Of a DNA stretch of 64,000 bases, positions 42,136-52,853 are shown piece by piece. The position numbers were made by a program, and so were the translations under genes. The notes beneath the pieces are model-generated. The model did not search any database. It saw only the letters and a list, made by a program, of their open reading frames with translations, and was not told the DNA's origin. Source of the stretch: Tridacna crocea (taxonomy: Eukaryota; Mollusca; Bivalvia; Cardiida; Cardiidae); NCBI GenBank assembly GCA_943736015.1, contig OX031073.1, positions 30,779,210 through 30,843,209 of the forward strand, written 5' to 3'. The stretch's first letter is position 1; each line of letters opens with the position of its first letter.

Positions 42136-42378
42136 GTTACTGAAAGAATTTGCAGACGACAATTTCACAGTGGCTTAAATGGAGCAATTTTGCTTTGATA
42201 TAGACGAAAATTTTGTAGGAAAAGGAGAAATGCTGGTAACCAGCATTTTCTCCTTTAACCACGATTTTTTCTACCCTGCTGGAAACAAATTTCATTTTTT
42301 GAGTTGTGTTTATTTTCTTGTCAGAAAGTGCTTTCAATTTTGGCCACTCTAAAATATTGTAGTTTGGTAAGGGTTAAA
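42136..42378. mobile_element. symmetric MITE derivative (long arm/long arm)
   Basis: The left flank is a long arm in + sense (GAATTTGCAGACGACAATTT) and the right flank is a long arm in reverse (GTGCTTTCAATTTTGGCCAC). It complements the short/short form at 30252-30425. Confidence 0.7.
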
Positions 42379-42384
42379 ATTATA

Positions 42385-43130
42385 TCACTACCAGACAATA
42401 AAATTATGGACCTGCCCAAACTCAAATCGCTTCCACATGACAAAGTGAACATGAATCTAACACTGAAATTTAGTCACTGAGAGAAAGAAAATGTGAGAGG
42501 TGGAGATATAATTTTTTTTTAAATTCTTTTGAAAACATTGTGGGAATATGAAAAATGCAAACTGCAAGCATGTCGCAAAATTTTGTCAAACACACAATAA
42601 TCAAATGGACCTATCCAATACATGTATACACAGTTATATCTTTCTTAGAAGACAACGTTATGGAGCTGTCCAAACTCAAAGCACTTGCAGTAACAAAATT
42701 AACACGAATCAAAAATTGAAATTCAGTCGCTGTGGGGAAAAAATAGTTTGGGAAAATGGAGAATATGCAGCATTTTTCTCCTTTTCCTACAATATTTTCC
42801 AAAGTCTTCTTTTTCGAAATTATTAAAACCTGGTATTGTATGGTGAAGGTATAAAGGGAAAATATTTGGACTGGCCCAACAAACGTTTGACATTCACTCA
42901 CATTCTAAAATAAACACACATGCAAAGAAAACAATGAAATGTATACAAATCGTGAATAGATGTCTGTGTCTTATTTTTCCAAAATGAACTGACCCATTAC
43001 TACCATAGTGTTTTCCAACCATGATGGAAGGTTTAAAAATCATTGATGGAAAAGGAAGTCTGTTAACAGCATTTTCTCCTTCGCCCACAATGTTTTCCAT
43101 CATTTCAAAAAAAGCTTTCCATCTTTGGAG
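42385..43130. mobile_element. decayed MITE cluster
   Basis: Long arms at 42385-42500 and 42650-42740 (CTGTCCAAACTCAAAGCAC), a stem relic near 42730-42800, and a half copy at 43000-43130 with CATTTTCTCCTTCGCCCACA. Confidence 0.6.
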
Positions 43131-43136
43131 CATATT

Positions 43137-43365
43137 TTCAACCCTTTACCACACAACCAAATTTTAGACCAGTCCCAATATTGAAAGCATCTGCTGATGA
43201 AAGTTTCAATGTGGCTCATATAAAAAGATTTTTCTTTCATAGGATAGAAAACATTTTGGAAAAAGGAGAAAATGCTGGCAAGCAGCATTTTCTCCTTTTC
43301 TCACAATGTTTTCAGAAGCCTTCTCTTTCAGGGGTATTAAAAGTCATTGTGTGGTTAAGGGTTAA
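43137..43365 (+). mobile_element. piggyBac-type hairpin MITE, subfamily A
   Basis: Right TTAA kept; hairpin core AATGCTGGCAAGCAGCATT with a slightly larger loop; right end GTGTGGTTAAGGG as in 3395-3620. Confidence 0.85.
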
Positions 43366-43467
43366 TTGTCATAAGTACATGCTTTCCAAGTGGGCGAGTC
43401 TAAGATTTTACAGTGTAGTAAGTGGTTTGTCCAAATATCAGACGTTTACAAGCTACTATGAGACGGG

Positions 43468-43696
43468 TTAACCCATTACTACACAATCCCTACTTTTGAC
43501 GCCCCTGAGAAAGAAGCCTTTTGAAAACATTGTGGGAAAAGGAGAAAATGCTGGTAACCAGCATTTTCTCCTTTTCTCACAATGTTTTCTACCCTTCACA
43601 AAACAAATTACAAATTTTCAGTCACTTTTATTTTGTCGTCTGCAAATGCTTTCGATTTGGACAAACCTAAAATTTTGTCGTTTGGTAATGAGTTAA
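43468..43696 (-). mobile_element. piggyBac-type hairpin MITE, subfamily A
   Basis: Complete, both TTAA, low divergence. It directly precedes the dyad-motif array. Confidence 0.9.
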
Positions 43697-43727
43697 AAAA
43701 AGAGAGAGAAAAATAAAACCAGAATAA

Positions 43728-44995
43728 GTAGACTCATCCAAATCTAAGAAATTGAAGCATCATTTGTTCAAGGCGGAAAAAAAAGTCAACTGTGATAGTC
43801 TTTACAAAAATAGGCTCACTGAAAATAAATGGACTCTTCCAATTTCAGTGAATTTTAAGGTCTTAAACATTGATTGAGTGGACTTATCCAAATTAATTCA
43901 CTTGTTAATGAAATGGACTTTCCAAAATTCAATGATTTGTAAAAGAACTAGAAATATATTAAATTGACTCTTCCAGAATATTTAATTTTTAAGAAAAATG
44001 TAAGATGAAATTAAGTGGACCCTTCCAAATTCAATGAATTCCAAGTAAACAGAATAAATTTAAAATGGACTCTTCCAACTCAGGAATTTGTAAGAGAAAT
44101 GAATTTTTTTAATAGAATGGACCTGTCCAAATTCAAAGAATGATGAGAAACTGCATTTAAGTAGAATGGACTCTTCCAAATTCAATGATAAGCAATGCAA
44201 ATGAAAAAAGCTAGAATGGACTCTTCCAATTTCGATAATTTCTACCCTAAAACTTGCTGAAAATGAAATCGACCCTTCCAAATTGAAAGAGAAATGAGAC
44301 CTCAAAAAATGAGTAGAATGGACTCTTCCATATTTTAAAAAAGACCCTGAAAATAAATAATAGACTCTTCCAAATTGAATGGATAGACAAAAAGTAAAAT
44401 GGACTCTTCCATCTTAAAAAATATAAATGAATATAGTGGACTCTTCCAAATTCAATGATAGGCGATAGCATCGAAAAAAGCTAGAATGGACTCTTCCAAT
44501 GTCAATAATTTCTACACTAAAACTTGCTTAAAATGAAATCGACTCTTCCAAATTGAATGAATAATGATACCCCAAAAAATAAGTAGAATGGACTCTTCCA
44601 CATTTAAAAAAAACCCTGAAAATAAATGATAGACTCTTCCAAATTCAATGGATAGACCAAAAGGTAAAATGGATTCTTCCATCTTTAAAAAATATATATA
44701 ATGGACTCTTCCAAATTCAATGACAAGTAAGATGTTAATTTTGGAAGAATGGACTCTTCCAACTTTACTTTAATTATTGGACTCTTCCAACTTTTTACGT
44801 TAAAAGCTTAGAATTTGGCCAGGTCCAAGTTTTTTTGTAGTCTGAAAGGGTAAACAATAAATGAACTCTTCCACATTTCAGAAATTGGAAAAAGATTTAT
44901 TAAATAAAGTGAACTGTTCCAGGGGTAGAATTTGATATGAATATACTGGCATTGCAAAATGATAAATGGAACCTTCCAAGTTAAATGGACTGACT
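43728..44995 (+). repeat. irregular array of dyad motif TGGACTCTTCCA, ~26 copies
   Basis: The motif TGGACTCTTCCAA (variants AGACTCTTCC, CGACCCTTCC, GGACCTGTCC) recurs every 30-60 bp with AT-rich spacers. Many copies read GACTCTTCCAAATTCAATG. The motif is a dyad TGGA-N4-TCCA. A block of about 270 bp is duplicated (AATTCAATGATAAGCAATG near 44178 and AATTCAATGATAGGCGATAG near 44448). The same GGACTCTTCCAAA occurs in the long arm of subfamily B, and GGACTGGTCCAAATTGAAAG in subfamily A. MITEs lie on both sides. Confidence 0.88.
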
Positions 44996-45009
44996 TGTTA
45001 ACCCTCACA

Positions 45010-45315
45010 AATTTTAAAGTAAATTTTATAAATCATGAGAATGAAGCCTTTTTGAAAGATTGTGAGAAAAAGGAGAAAATGCTCCTATACATTACAATAA
45101 TAAATTCTATCAGTCAATAGAAAGAAGCTTTTGAAAACATTGTGGGAAAAGGAGAAAATGCTTGTAACCAGAATTTTCTCCTTTTTCCACATTGTTTTTC
45201 TACTCTATCAAAGCAAACTTCCATAATTTGAGAAACATTTGAGTTTTTTTTTCTGCAAATACTTTGAATTTGGACAAGTTTTATTTTTTGTTGTTGTAAG
45301 GTAAAGGGTCAAATG
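45010..45315 (-). mobile_element. decayed MITE plus MITE, subfamily A
   Basis: A half hairpin (GATTGTGAGAAAAAGGAGAA) at 45010-45090 is followed by a - copy with core ATGCTTGTAACCAGAATT and a decayed right end GGTAAAGGGTCAA. Confidence 0.65.
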
Positions 45316-45410
45316 TACTGAAAGAGTTAAACCCATTCAACATAAATAGATTCATCCAGATACGCCACACGAAGGGGAACAGGTTTCATGAAATTGAGAT
45401 TTTCGTGCAG

Positions 45411-45638
45411 TTAACCCTTAACCACATTATACAATACTTTTTTTATGATGTCCGTACCTATGAAAAAGGATTTAAAAACAATGTTGAAAAAGGAGGAAAT
45501 GCTGGTGACCAAGATTTTCCACATTTCCCCACAATGTTTTCAACCCTTTCAAAGAAAAGTCGATAATTTGTGTAACAATTAAATTCTCGTCTGCATTTGC
45601 TTTCAAATTTAGGCCAGTCTAAAATTTTGAGTGGGGTA
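45411..45638 (-). mobile_element. hairpin MITE, subfamily A, diverged
   Basis: Left TTAA; stem core GAAATGCTGGTGACCAAG; right end changed to TTTGAGTGGGGTAC. Confidence 0.75.
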
Positions 45639-45720
45639 CAAAATTCGAAGGTTGACAAAAACAACAAATCCCAAGCCTTGCATGCTTTGGACACTGAGTA
45701 AATACATGAAACCATTTGTC

Positions 45721-46053
45721 TTAACCCTTTACCACACAATGCTGACTTTTAATGACCCTGAGAAAGAAGACTTTTAAAGACATTGTGAGAAAAAGGAGAA
45801 AATGCTGGTAACCAGCATTATTTCCTTTTACCACAATATTTTCTACCCTTCCCAAACCAAATTTCAATTTTCAGTCACGATTATTTTGTCATCTGCTACT
45901 CCTTCGAATTTGGACCAGTATAAAATTTTATTGTTTGGTAAACAAAATTTTAGACTGGTCAAAATTCAAAGCACATGAAGATGACAAAAGTAACTCAAAC
46001 ATTGAAAATTTGTTTCAAAGCAGGGTAGAAAACATTGTGCGAAAAGGAGAAAT
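45721..46053. mobile_element. two MITEs fused at a terminal repeat
   Basis: A - copy from TTAA 45721 ends TTTGGTAAAC at about 45941 and continues directly into a + long arm (AAAATTTTAGACTGGTC). The latter is cut after its left stem at AGGAGAAATTC. It is the same kind of fusion as 30839-31232. Confidence 0.7.
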
Positions 46054-46138
46054 TCATATTTTGTACGGTCTTGCCAATCTATGAGGAAAGAGAAGGGTTG
46101 GTAAGCCAGGAGTCTTGGGTTTGATCCACATCTGAGGC

Positions 46139-46371
46139 TTAAACCTTTTCCCAAATGACAAATTTTGGACTCTTCCAAACTGAAAGAGTTTGCAGACGAC
46201 AATTTTAGATTTGGAGAAAATGGTAGAAAGTTCTTGAAAAGGGTAGAAAACACTGTGGGAAAAGGAGAAATTGCTCAAATGTTACGAGCAATTTCTCCTT
46301 TTCCCACCGTGTTTTCAAAAGACTTTAACTGCAGACACGTAAAAACCAGGGCTTGCCTGGGAAAGAGTTAA
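46139..46371 (+). mobile_element. piggyBac-type hairpin MITE, subfamily B
   Basis: Both TTAA; the loop is enlarged (ATTGCTCAAATGTTACGAGC). Confidence 0.88.
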
Positions 46372-46492
46372 TTAAGTTTAATTTGGGATTGTTGTTGCTA
46401 TGGGTATTGAACTTGAAATTCTAGCTTGAGATCTGATTGTACCAATCACAAAACTACGGTGGCACAAAAGTGACATGGAAGATATATTTTAT

Positions 46493-46664
46493 ACTACGTG
46501 CGCACGCAGTAGCTAATACGTGCGCACATATTAGTTATTACGTGCGCACGCAGTAGCTAATACATGCGCACGTAATAACTAATACGTGCGCACGCAGTAG
46601 TATTACGTGCGCACGTATTGGTTATGACGTGTGCACGTAATAACTAATACGTGCGCACGTAATG
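46493..46664. repeat. ~22-bp array of ACGTGCGCACGT palindromes
   Basis: Eight units of TACGTGCGCACG followed by CAGTAGCTAA, TATTAGTTAT or TAATAACTAA. The alternating purine/pyrimidine core could adopt Z-DNA, and it is CpG-rich in AT-rich surroundings. Confidence 0.88.
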
Positions 46665-46732
46665 CTGTTCAGAGGCATTTGCAGCAAGCTGCGGAGGGTT
46701 TACATATGAAGACGAGAATGAAAATCTCGCCT

Positions 46733-46790
46733 TCTAAAAACTTGTCCTTGCTCTAGAGGCCAAATTTTCAGTCCAGTACCCATGAAAGAT
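46733..46790 (+). mobile_element. tandem-core fragment
   Basis: GCTCTAGAGGCCAAATTTTC and CCAGTACCCATGAAAGAT match the unit of 15186-16332; cut by the MITE at 46791. Confidence 0.6.
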
Positions 46791-47019
46791 TTAACCCATT
46801 ACCGCACAATCCCTACTTTTGATGCCCCTGTGAAAGAAGCCTTTAGAAAACATTGTGGGAAAAGGAGAAAATGCTGGTAACCAGCATTTTCTCCTTTTCC
46901 CACAATGTTTTCTACCCTTCACAAAACAAATTTCAAATTTTGAGTCACTTTTATTTTGTCGTCTGCAAATGCTTTCAATTTGGGCCAGTCTAAAATATTG
47001 TCGTTTGGTAATGAGTTAA
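46791..47019 (-). mobile_element. piggyBac-type hairpin MITE, subfamily A
   Basis: Complete, both TTAA. It was inserted next to tandem-core sequence that seems to resume at 47020-47085 (GGTCAAAAGG-like, then TTCAGGGCTC and CTCTCGTTTGG). Confidence 0.9.
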
Positions 47020-47212
47020 AATGGACATGTTTAGTCAAAAGGCTCTGCTGGGCGACTTCAGGGCTCTCACGACTCTCTCGTTTGGTGTGGCGTTTCTGCC
47101 CGAGTACAATTCAGAGGCCATGTTTTCAGTCTATACTCAAATGATTTCTCAGACTCTGGTCACCTTGGTGAAACATTATCTCACTGTGACAAATCTGAGG
47201 AAAATGTATATG

Positions 47213-47335
47213 TGTTATGCGCTATCGATGGATTTGCGTGATCGACTGATCGCGCTGCGCGATCGATGGATCCGTCGATATCGCAACAATCGATCGATCG
47301 CACAAGCATCGTTCGATCGCGCTGCACTAACGATG
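47213..47335. repeat. CGATCGAT-rich segment
   Basis: GATC and CGAT occur about every 10 bp (for example GCGCGATCGATGGATCC). Degenerate inverted repeats are present. The overlapping 110-codon frame has no recognisable product. Confidence 0.6.
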
Positions 47336-47401
47336 GATGGTCATGTACTATAGATCATCTGTGTCCGACTCCATCATTTGCCTTTCCTCCAGCTTCTGAC
47401 C

Positions 47402-47545
47402 CGCTCGGATGGCTCGGTGGTGAGTGTGTAAGACTCATGACCTGGTGGTTGTGAGTTTGATACCTGGTTGAGCGAAATTTCTTTCTTGCGTATTTTCGCT
47501 TCTCACCTCTGCTGAAACATGTGAGAAAAGCAGTCATAGGTTTTG
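47402..47545 (+). mobile_element. SINE with Met-tRNA-like head, truncated
   Basis: GGATGGCTCGGTGGTGAGTG and GTGAGTTTGATACCTGG are A and B boxes with an ACTCATGACC anticodon-region match. The body TTCGCTTCTCACCTCTGCTG equals that of 53165-53434. Confidence 0.7.
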
Positions 47546-47757
47546 GAAAGATAGCTGTGCGGAGCCCCATAGGTCAGTTGAGAACCTGAGGTGGCTGGTT
47601 TGATCCCCGGCTTGGCCAATATTCTTTCCCAGGATTGATGATAATCATTGCAACAGGATTCGTACCTCTCTCACCACTGTCCGTTGTTCAGACAATGGTT
47701 TTGTGGAAAAGCAGCCATTGGCTTGGAAAATATATTGTGTGGAGTACTGACCATAGT
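47546..47757 (+). mobile_element. SINE body (type of 1301-1623)
   Basis: B box GGTTTGATCCCCGG, GGATTGATGATAATCATTGC and GTCCGTTGTTCAGACAATGG; the 3' tail is missing. Confidence 0.65.
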
Positions 47758-47824
47758 CCCTAATTAGACATCAGATGGCCGGACAAATATGGACTTTTTG
47801 ATTTTGCACAAAGATTGCCCTGAA

Positions 47825-49780
47825 CTTGGTAGCCAGCCAATCAACAGCGGAAGCAAGGACAGATGCCTTTAGAAGGCCACACCATGGCACCCGAATCAGA
47901 CACGAAGGCAACACAAATAATTATGTGAATTTCATATTAAGTAGCTTTACCCGCATGACACAAGAAGACCACACAATGGCTACACGAATTCGTGTTGAGG
48001 GTATAACATGTTTGAACTAAAGCCCCCCATCACACCAAACTAGTTTTAAGAACATCTTACTCCGTCCTGAGATGATCAGAAAGCGGGTTGTGGTCAGCGT
48101 AGAACATGTAATTTTGGCCTGATAATGCCTGTTCAAACCCCCTGTCTTTACCATACCTGGTTTTAGAAAGTCTTACCCTGATCAACAAAATCGTAACACA
48201 GGCTGTAGTCGGGACAGGATGTGTAATTTCAGTCCGTAAAATGCATATGTTAACTCAATTTATGCCTGACTGCACTGTGTCTCTATTAGAGTTGCAGTGT
48301 GGCAGTTCCATTTGTAGTATGTTCATCTCCTTTTATGAATGTTGTCACTCCCCCTGATTACAGAACGGGTGGACGGCACGAAATTTGGAAGAAGCTCAAA
48401 GTTCTAGATCACCCTTCCACTCCTAACCCATCCATTATTAAGTTCGTAAAAGATCGTAAAAGGTTAAAAATATGTCCACTCTGTCAAAACGCAGTTTAAG
48501 TCAGACAATTTTTGTGGGGGAAAGAGTGTGAACAAGTTTGGTATGATGGAGATATAAGTTTCGAAGATGTCTGACCTCCGGATGGTATAAAACCTTCACC
48601 CAACAGTGGAAAATTGATAGTCTAAAAAATTGATACCAGATGCAAACCGGATATATGAAATGTTCAAATTCGTATCTGATTGTAAAACACTGGGCCATTC
48701 ATGAGGGCATCTTAAGCCATCGTATAGCCAATGGTTGTGTTCCTCAGGCTCCGGCAGAAACTTCATGAGCCCAGATGTCACACTGTCCCGAACTGGATAC
48801 CAGATGGACACACGATAAATGAAATGTTCAAAGTCGCATCTGATTGTAAAACATCAATTCATTCGTGAGGGCATCTTAAGCCATCATTTGAAAGCAGACT
48901 GAGTTCCTCCGACTAAAGCAGAAATTTTATGAGCACTTAAAAAATCTTTGGCATGTCAAAAAATTACCAAGGCGAAGGTTCATTTTCATGAAGATTTCAT
49001 GTGTCCGTTTTCTCCTTTGTAATGACATCCTGCAGGCATCTTATCAACTTGTGTGATCTTCATCTTTACTTTGTGTGAGCATCTGTGCCATCAGGCATTT
49101 TTTGCCTCAATAACATAATACAAAGGAAGTAAGCTGTAACACAATTCTCCTCAGAAAGCAACACAACTACGTTAATTCTTTGCAATGTTGCCTTTTAACC
49201 ATCATATTATAGCACAATGGCGTGAAAATGGGTCCAACGTTAAAGCGTTTTACATGTGTCACAGTAGTGTAGATATACATGTATAGAAGGGCAGCTTTTT
49301 TCAAAGTCAGTCCTGTGCAACTGTTCGAAAGCTTCTATCACAATTAATCATAATTCATTTCCAGCAAGACGGCATACTCTGATTAGACAACCAGGACAAA
49401 GAACACGGCAGCAGTGCTTCTTTTGATACACCTAGCAGAACATGATGAGCAAGTCTTACAAGCCCAGTCAGCCTCCTCCCTTTGCCCCTTCCTCCCTTGG
49501 GTGGCATGATAAAGTTGAATAAAAAATTGATTCTGTTTGAAATAAAGAGAGAATACTGTGTATTCTAACATAATCTCTGATCAGCAATTGAATTTTCTGC
49601 CACTGGCTGAAGAATTTATACCCTTAGTACGAAGTCGTGTAGCCATCGTGTGTCCTGCGGGTAAGCTATTTAATATCAGATTCACATATTTCTTTTGCCT
49701 TTGTGTCTTGATTGGGTGCCATTGCTTGGCCTTCTAAAGGCATCATCCTTGCTTTAGCTGGTGATCAGCTGTTTACCAAG
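47825..49780. mobile_element. unclassified 2-kb element with ~190-bp inverted repeats
   Basis: The segment 47825-48020 (CTTGGTAGCCAGCCAATC, GATGCCTTTAGAAGGCCA, ATGGCTACACGA) is repeated in reverse at 49595-49780 (TCGTGTAGCCAT, TGGCCTTCTAAAGGCATC, GTTTACCAAG). Inside are two imperfect tandem repeats, one of about 110 bp (about 48015-48243) and one of about 164 bp (48632 and 48796). No transposase is recognised and no clear target duplication seen. The right side borders a tandem-core element directly. Confidence 0.65.
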
Positions 49781-50930
49781 AAACTTTGTGGAAGTCCACT
49801 AAGAGATGCTACATGCCAAATATCAAAGCTCTATGCCTTCTAGTTTCAGAAAAGAAGAAATTTAAAGTTTTCCTTCTTTGTTCCTATGTTTCAAACTTAG
49901 AACCCACGGGGCAGGGCAAGTTTTGACCCCAGGGACGTATGAAGAAACTTTGTGGAAGTCCACTAAGAGATGCTACATACCAAACATCAAAGCGCTACAC
50001 CTTCTAGTTTCAGAGAAGAAGAAATTTAAAGTTTTCCTTCATTGTTCCTATGTTTCAAACTTGTGACCCTCGGGGCAGGACCACTTTTAACCTCAGGAGC
50101 ATCATATGAACAAACATTGTAGAACTGCACTGGGAGATCCTACTTACCAAATATCAAAGCTCTACATCTTCTAGTTTCAGAGAAAAAGAATTTTAAAGTT
50201 TCCTTCTTTGTTCCTGTTTCAAACTTGTGACACCTTGGACAGGGCCAGTTTTGACCCCAGGAGCATCAAATGAACAATCTTGGTAGAGGTTTACAAGGAG
50301 ATGCTACATACCAAATATTAAAGCTCTGCATCTCCGAGTTTCAGAGAAGAAGAATTTTAAAGTTTTCCTTCTTTATTTCTGTGTTTCAAACTTGTGACCC
50401 CTGGGATGGGGCCAGTTTTGACCCCAGGGGCATCAAATGAACAATCTTGGTAGAGGTCCACTAGGAGATGCTACATACCAAATATCAAAGCTCAACGCCA
50501 TCTAGTTTCAGAGAGAAGAATTTTAAAGTTTTCCTTCTTTGTTCCTATGTTTCAAACTTGTGACCCCCCAGGGCGGGGCCAGTTTTGACCAAGGGGCATA
50601 ATATGAACAATCTTTGTAGCGATCTACTAGGAGATGCTACATACCAAATTTCAAAGCTCTACGCCTTCTAGTTTTAGAGAAGAGGATTTTCAAAGATTTT
50701 GCTATTTTTTTCCTTTTGGTTGCCACGGCAACCAGAGTTATGGGTGGAATATATTCAATCTCTTGAACAACTTTGGTAGAGCTTCACCCAAGGAACATCC
50801 CTGCCAAGTTTCATCAAGATTGGTTCAGTGGTTTAGGAAGAGAAAATGTTTAAAGAAACTGTGGACGCCAGATGCCAGACAACGGGGGATCACAAAAGCT
50901 CACCATGAGCACTTTGTGCTCAGGTGAGCT
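49781..50930 (-). mobile_element. tandem-core element, reverse orientation
   Basis: Read in reverse it starts AGCTCACCTGAGCACAAAGT (50930) and has about seven units of about 160 bp with GTAGCATCTCC and CCCCAGGGG, the core type of 20370-20775. The expected right terminus is missing at 49781. Confidence 0.78.
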
Positions 50931-51153
50931 AAAAATTGGCGATAGGTTTATGTAACTGTAGTATAGTAACATTAATCTGCGACAAGATACATGATAACTA
51001 TCACGATTATTTTAGAAAACTATTGCAATAAATCAAACTTAATTAGTAAATTGCATGTTTTCATTTTATCTAGTTAAAAATAACAAGAAACATTGATTGA
51101 TCATTGTAGTTTTCTAGAATAATTATGACAGGTATCACGTATCTCATAGCAGA
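50931..51153. other. AT-rich sequence with short inverted matches
   Basis: GTATCACGTATCT and AGATACATGATAACTATCAC are partly complementary, suggesting a decayed palindrome. Nothing else is seen. Confidence 0.35.
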
Positions 51154-51383
51154 TTAACCCTTTCCCAAGCGACAAATTTTGGACTCTTGCAAACTGAAAG
51201 AGTTTGCAGACAACAATTTCAGATTTTGAGAAAATTGCAGAAAGTTATCAAAAAGGGTAGATGAACACTGTGGGAAAAGGAAAAATTGCTCGTTACGAGC
51301 AATTTCTCCTTTCCCCACAGTGTTTTCAAAAGACTTTTACTGCAGAAAACGTAAAAAGCAGGGCTTGTTTTCGAAAGGGTTAA
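51154..51383 (+). mobile_element. piggyBac-type hairpin MITE, subfamily B
   Basis: Complete, both TTAA; stem GTGGGAAAAGGAAAAATTGC with two mismatches. Confidence 0.9.
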
Positions 51384-51465
51384 TGCCCATATACTATTGT
51401 TATGTAAAACTTACACAAACTTTGTTCGTAACTACCTAAGTAAAATGGGGCACAGGTGAAAAAGA

Positions 51466-51580
51466 CATTTCAAAATATTGTTGGAAAAGGAAATTTTAGA
51501 AACAAATTATTTTTAGCCACGTCTCGATGAGTAAATGCTTTCAATTTGAAATAGTCAAAATCCTGTTGTGAATTAAAGAG
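51466..51580 (-). mobile_element. MITE fragment
   Basis: AAATATTGTTGGAAAAGG stem relic followed by long-arm TAAATGCTTTCAATTTG; most of the hairpin is deleted. Confidence 0.55.
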
Positions 51581-51630
51581 TTGAAAGTTGAAATTACTGA
51601 CCAATGTCAAAATCTTGTTGTGCATTACCC

Positions 51631-51860
51631 GGTAACTCATTACCAAACAACAAAATTTTAGGTTTGTCAAAATCGAAAGCATTTGCAGACAACAAAATAA
51701 AAGCCACAGAAAATTTGAAATTTGTTTTGTGAAAGATAGAAAACATAGTGGGAAAAGGAGAAAATGCGGGTTACCAGCATTTTCTCCTTTTCCCACAATA
51801 TTTCCTAAAGGCTTCTTTCTCAGGGGCGTCGAAAGTAGGGATTGTGTGGTAATGGGTTAA
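51631..51860 (+). mobile_element. piggyBac-type hairpin MITE, subfamily A
   Basis: Left end GGTAACTC (TTAA lost), right TTAA intact; one stem mismatch at GCGGGTTACCAGC. Confidence 0.88.
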
Positions 51861-52286
51861 GGAGTTGAAAGTTAAAATCTGACCAATGTTCACAAAACTT
51901 ATTTCTGATGGTATTGATCAATGAAAAAGAAGTTAACATCGTTAGAGAAAATATCTGCTACTAGTATCTCTTTTCTATTCACACATTTTTTTGGAATGCT
52001 TTCTTCTTCAGGACCGCAAAAAACATGATTTGTTTAAAATGAATACCATTAAACAATTAAATTTTTTGACATAGTTTATTACAGGATCCTCTGAATACAA
52101 TGTAATTCAACATTAGAAAAGAAAACAATGTAGATTTTTGAACAATTGGCAGTTCTAAGAGTTTAATATTTGAATTTGGTTTCATTACATAGGTGCAACA
52201 TATTTCATGTATATGTTTCTAAACTTTCAAAACTGGTAAAAGTTCAAAAATACTTTGAATTTCAACAAGGCTAAAAACCATAACAT
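51861..52286. other. AT-rich sequence with MITE traces
   Basis: TTCTTCAGGACCGCAAAAAA near 52000 and CTTTGAATTTCAACAAGGC near 52255 look like arm relics. No intact stem. Confidence 0.4.
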
Positions 52287-52497
52287 TTACCTCTTTACCA
52301 AATGGCAAAAATTTTAGACTGGTCCAAATTGAAAGCGCTTGCAGATGACAAAATAAACATAACTAAAAAATTGTTATTTGTTTCCAGCAGGGTAGAAAAC
52401 ATGGGAAAAGGAGAAAATGCTGGTTACCAGCATTTATTTCTTTTCCCACAATACTTTCAAAAGGCTTCTATCCCAGGGTCGTTTGGTAAAGAGTTAA
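52287..52497 (+). mobile_element. hairpin MITE, subfamily A, short-arm deletion
   Basis: Long arm and hairpin present; the short arm jumps from CAGGGTCG to TTTGGTAAAGAGTTAA. Confidence 0.82.
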
Positions 52498-52853
52498 GAC
52501 TTGTACCAGAGTTCGACTTTGAATTGCCTAGTAAGCAAAGATTTTTTTTTTATATCTATAATTTAGTGAGTATCACAAAAAAGGACATTTTCAACAAGCA
52601 GAATTGTACAGAGTACAGGTTTGTATTGAAATAAAAGGATAACAGTGCTCGTATATGATAATAATGTGCCGTGGCATTCACCCTATCAAACCTATATACA
52701 AACTCTATCCTAATACAATGGAATAATGTTTTTTTGTTTTCTGAATGAAATGATCTGTATCCTACTGAAAAGAATATAAGCCATGCCATGTGAATAAGTG
52801 GCTTATGAATCTTCAAAAAGTATTAACCCATGTCAGCCTATGCAGTCCACCCT

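Noticed and set aside
43728-44995. CRISPR-like array of short repeats and unique spacers
   Set aside because: Eukaryotic context, repeat only about 12 nt, irregular spacing, diverged copies and block duplications including the spacers.
47021-47353. 110-codon frame over CGATCGAT-rich DNA
   Set aside because: It starts at a MITE end and crosses low-complexity GATC repeats; no domain recognised.
48299-48499. 66-codon frame ending in CPLCQ as a zinc-binding peptide
   Set aside because: One CxxC in a short frame inside an inverted-repeat element is not enough evidence.
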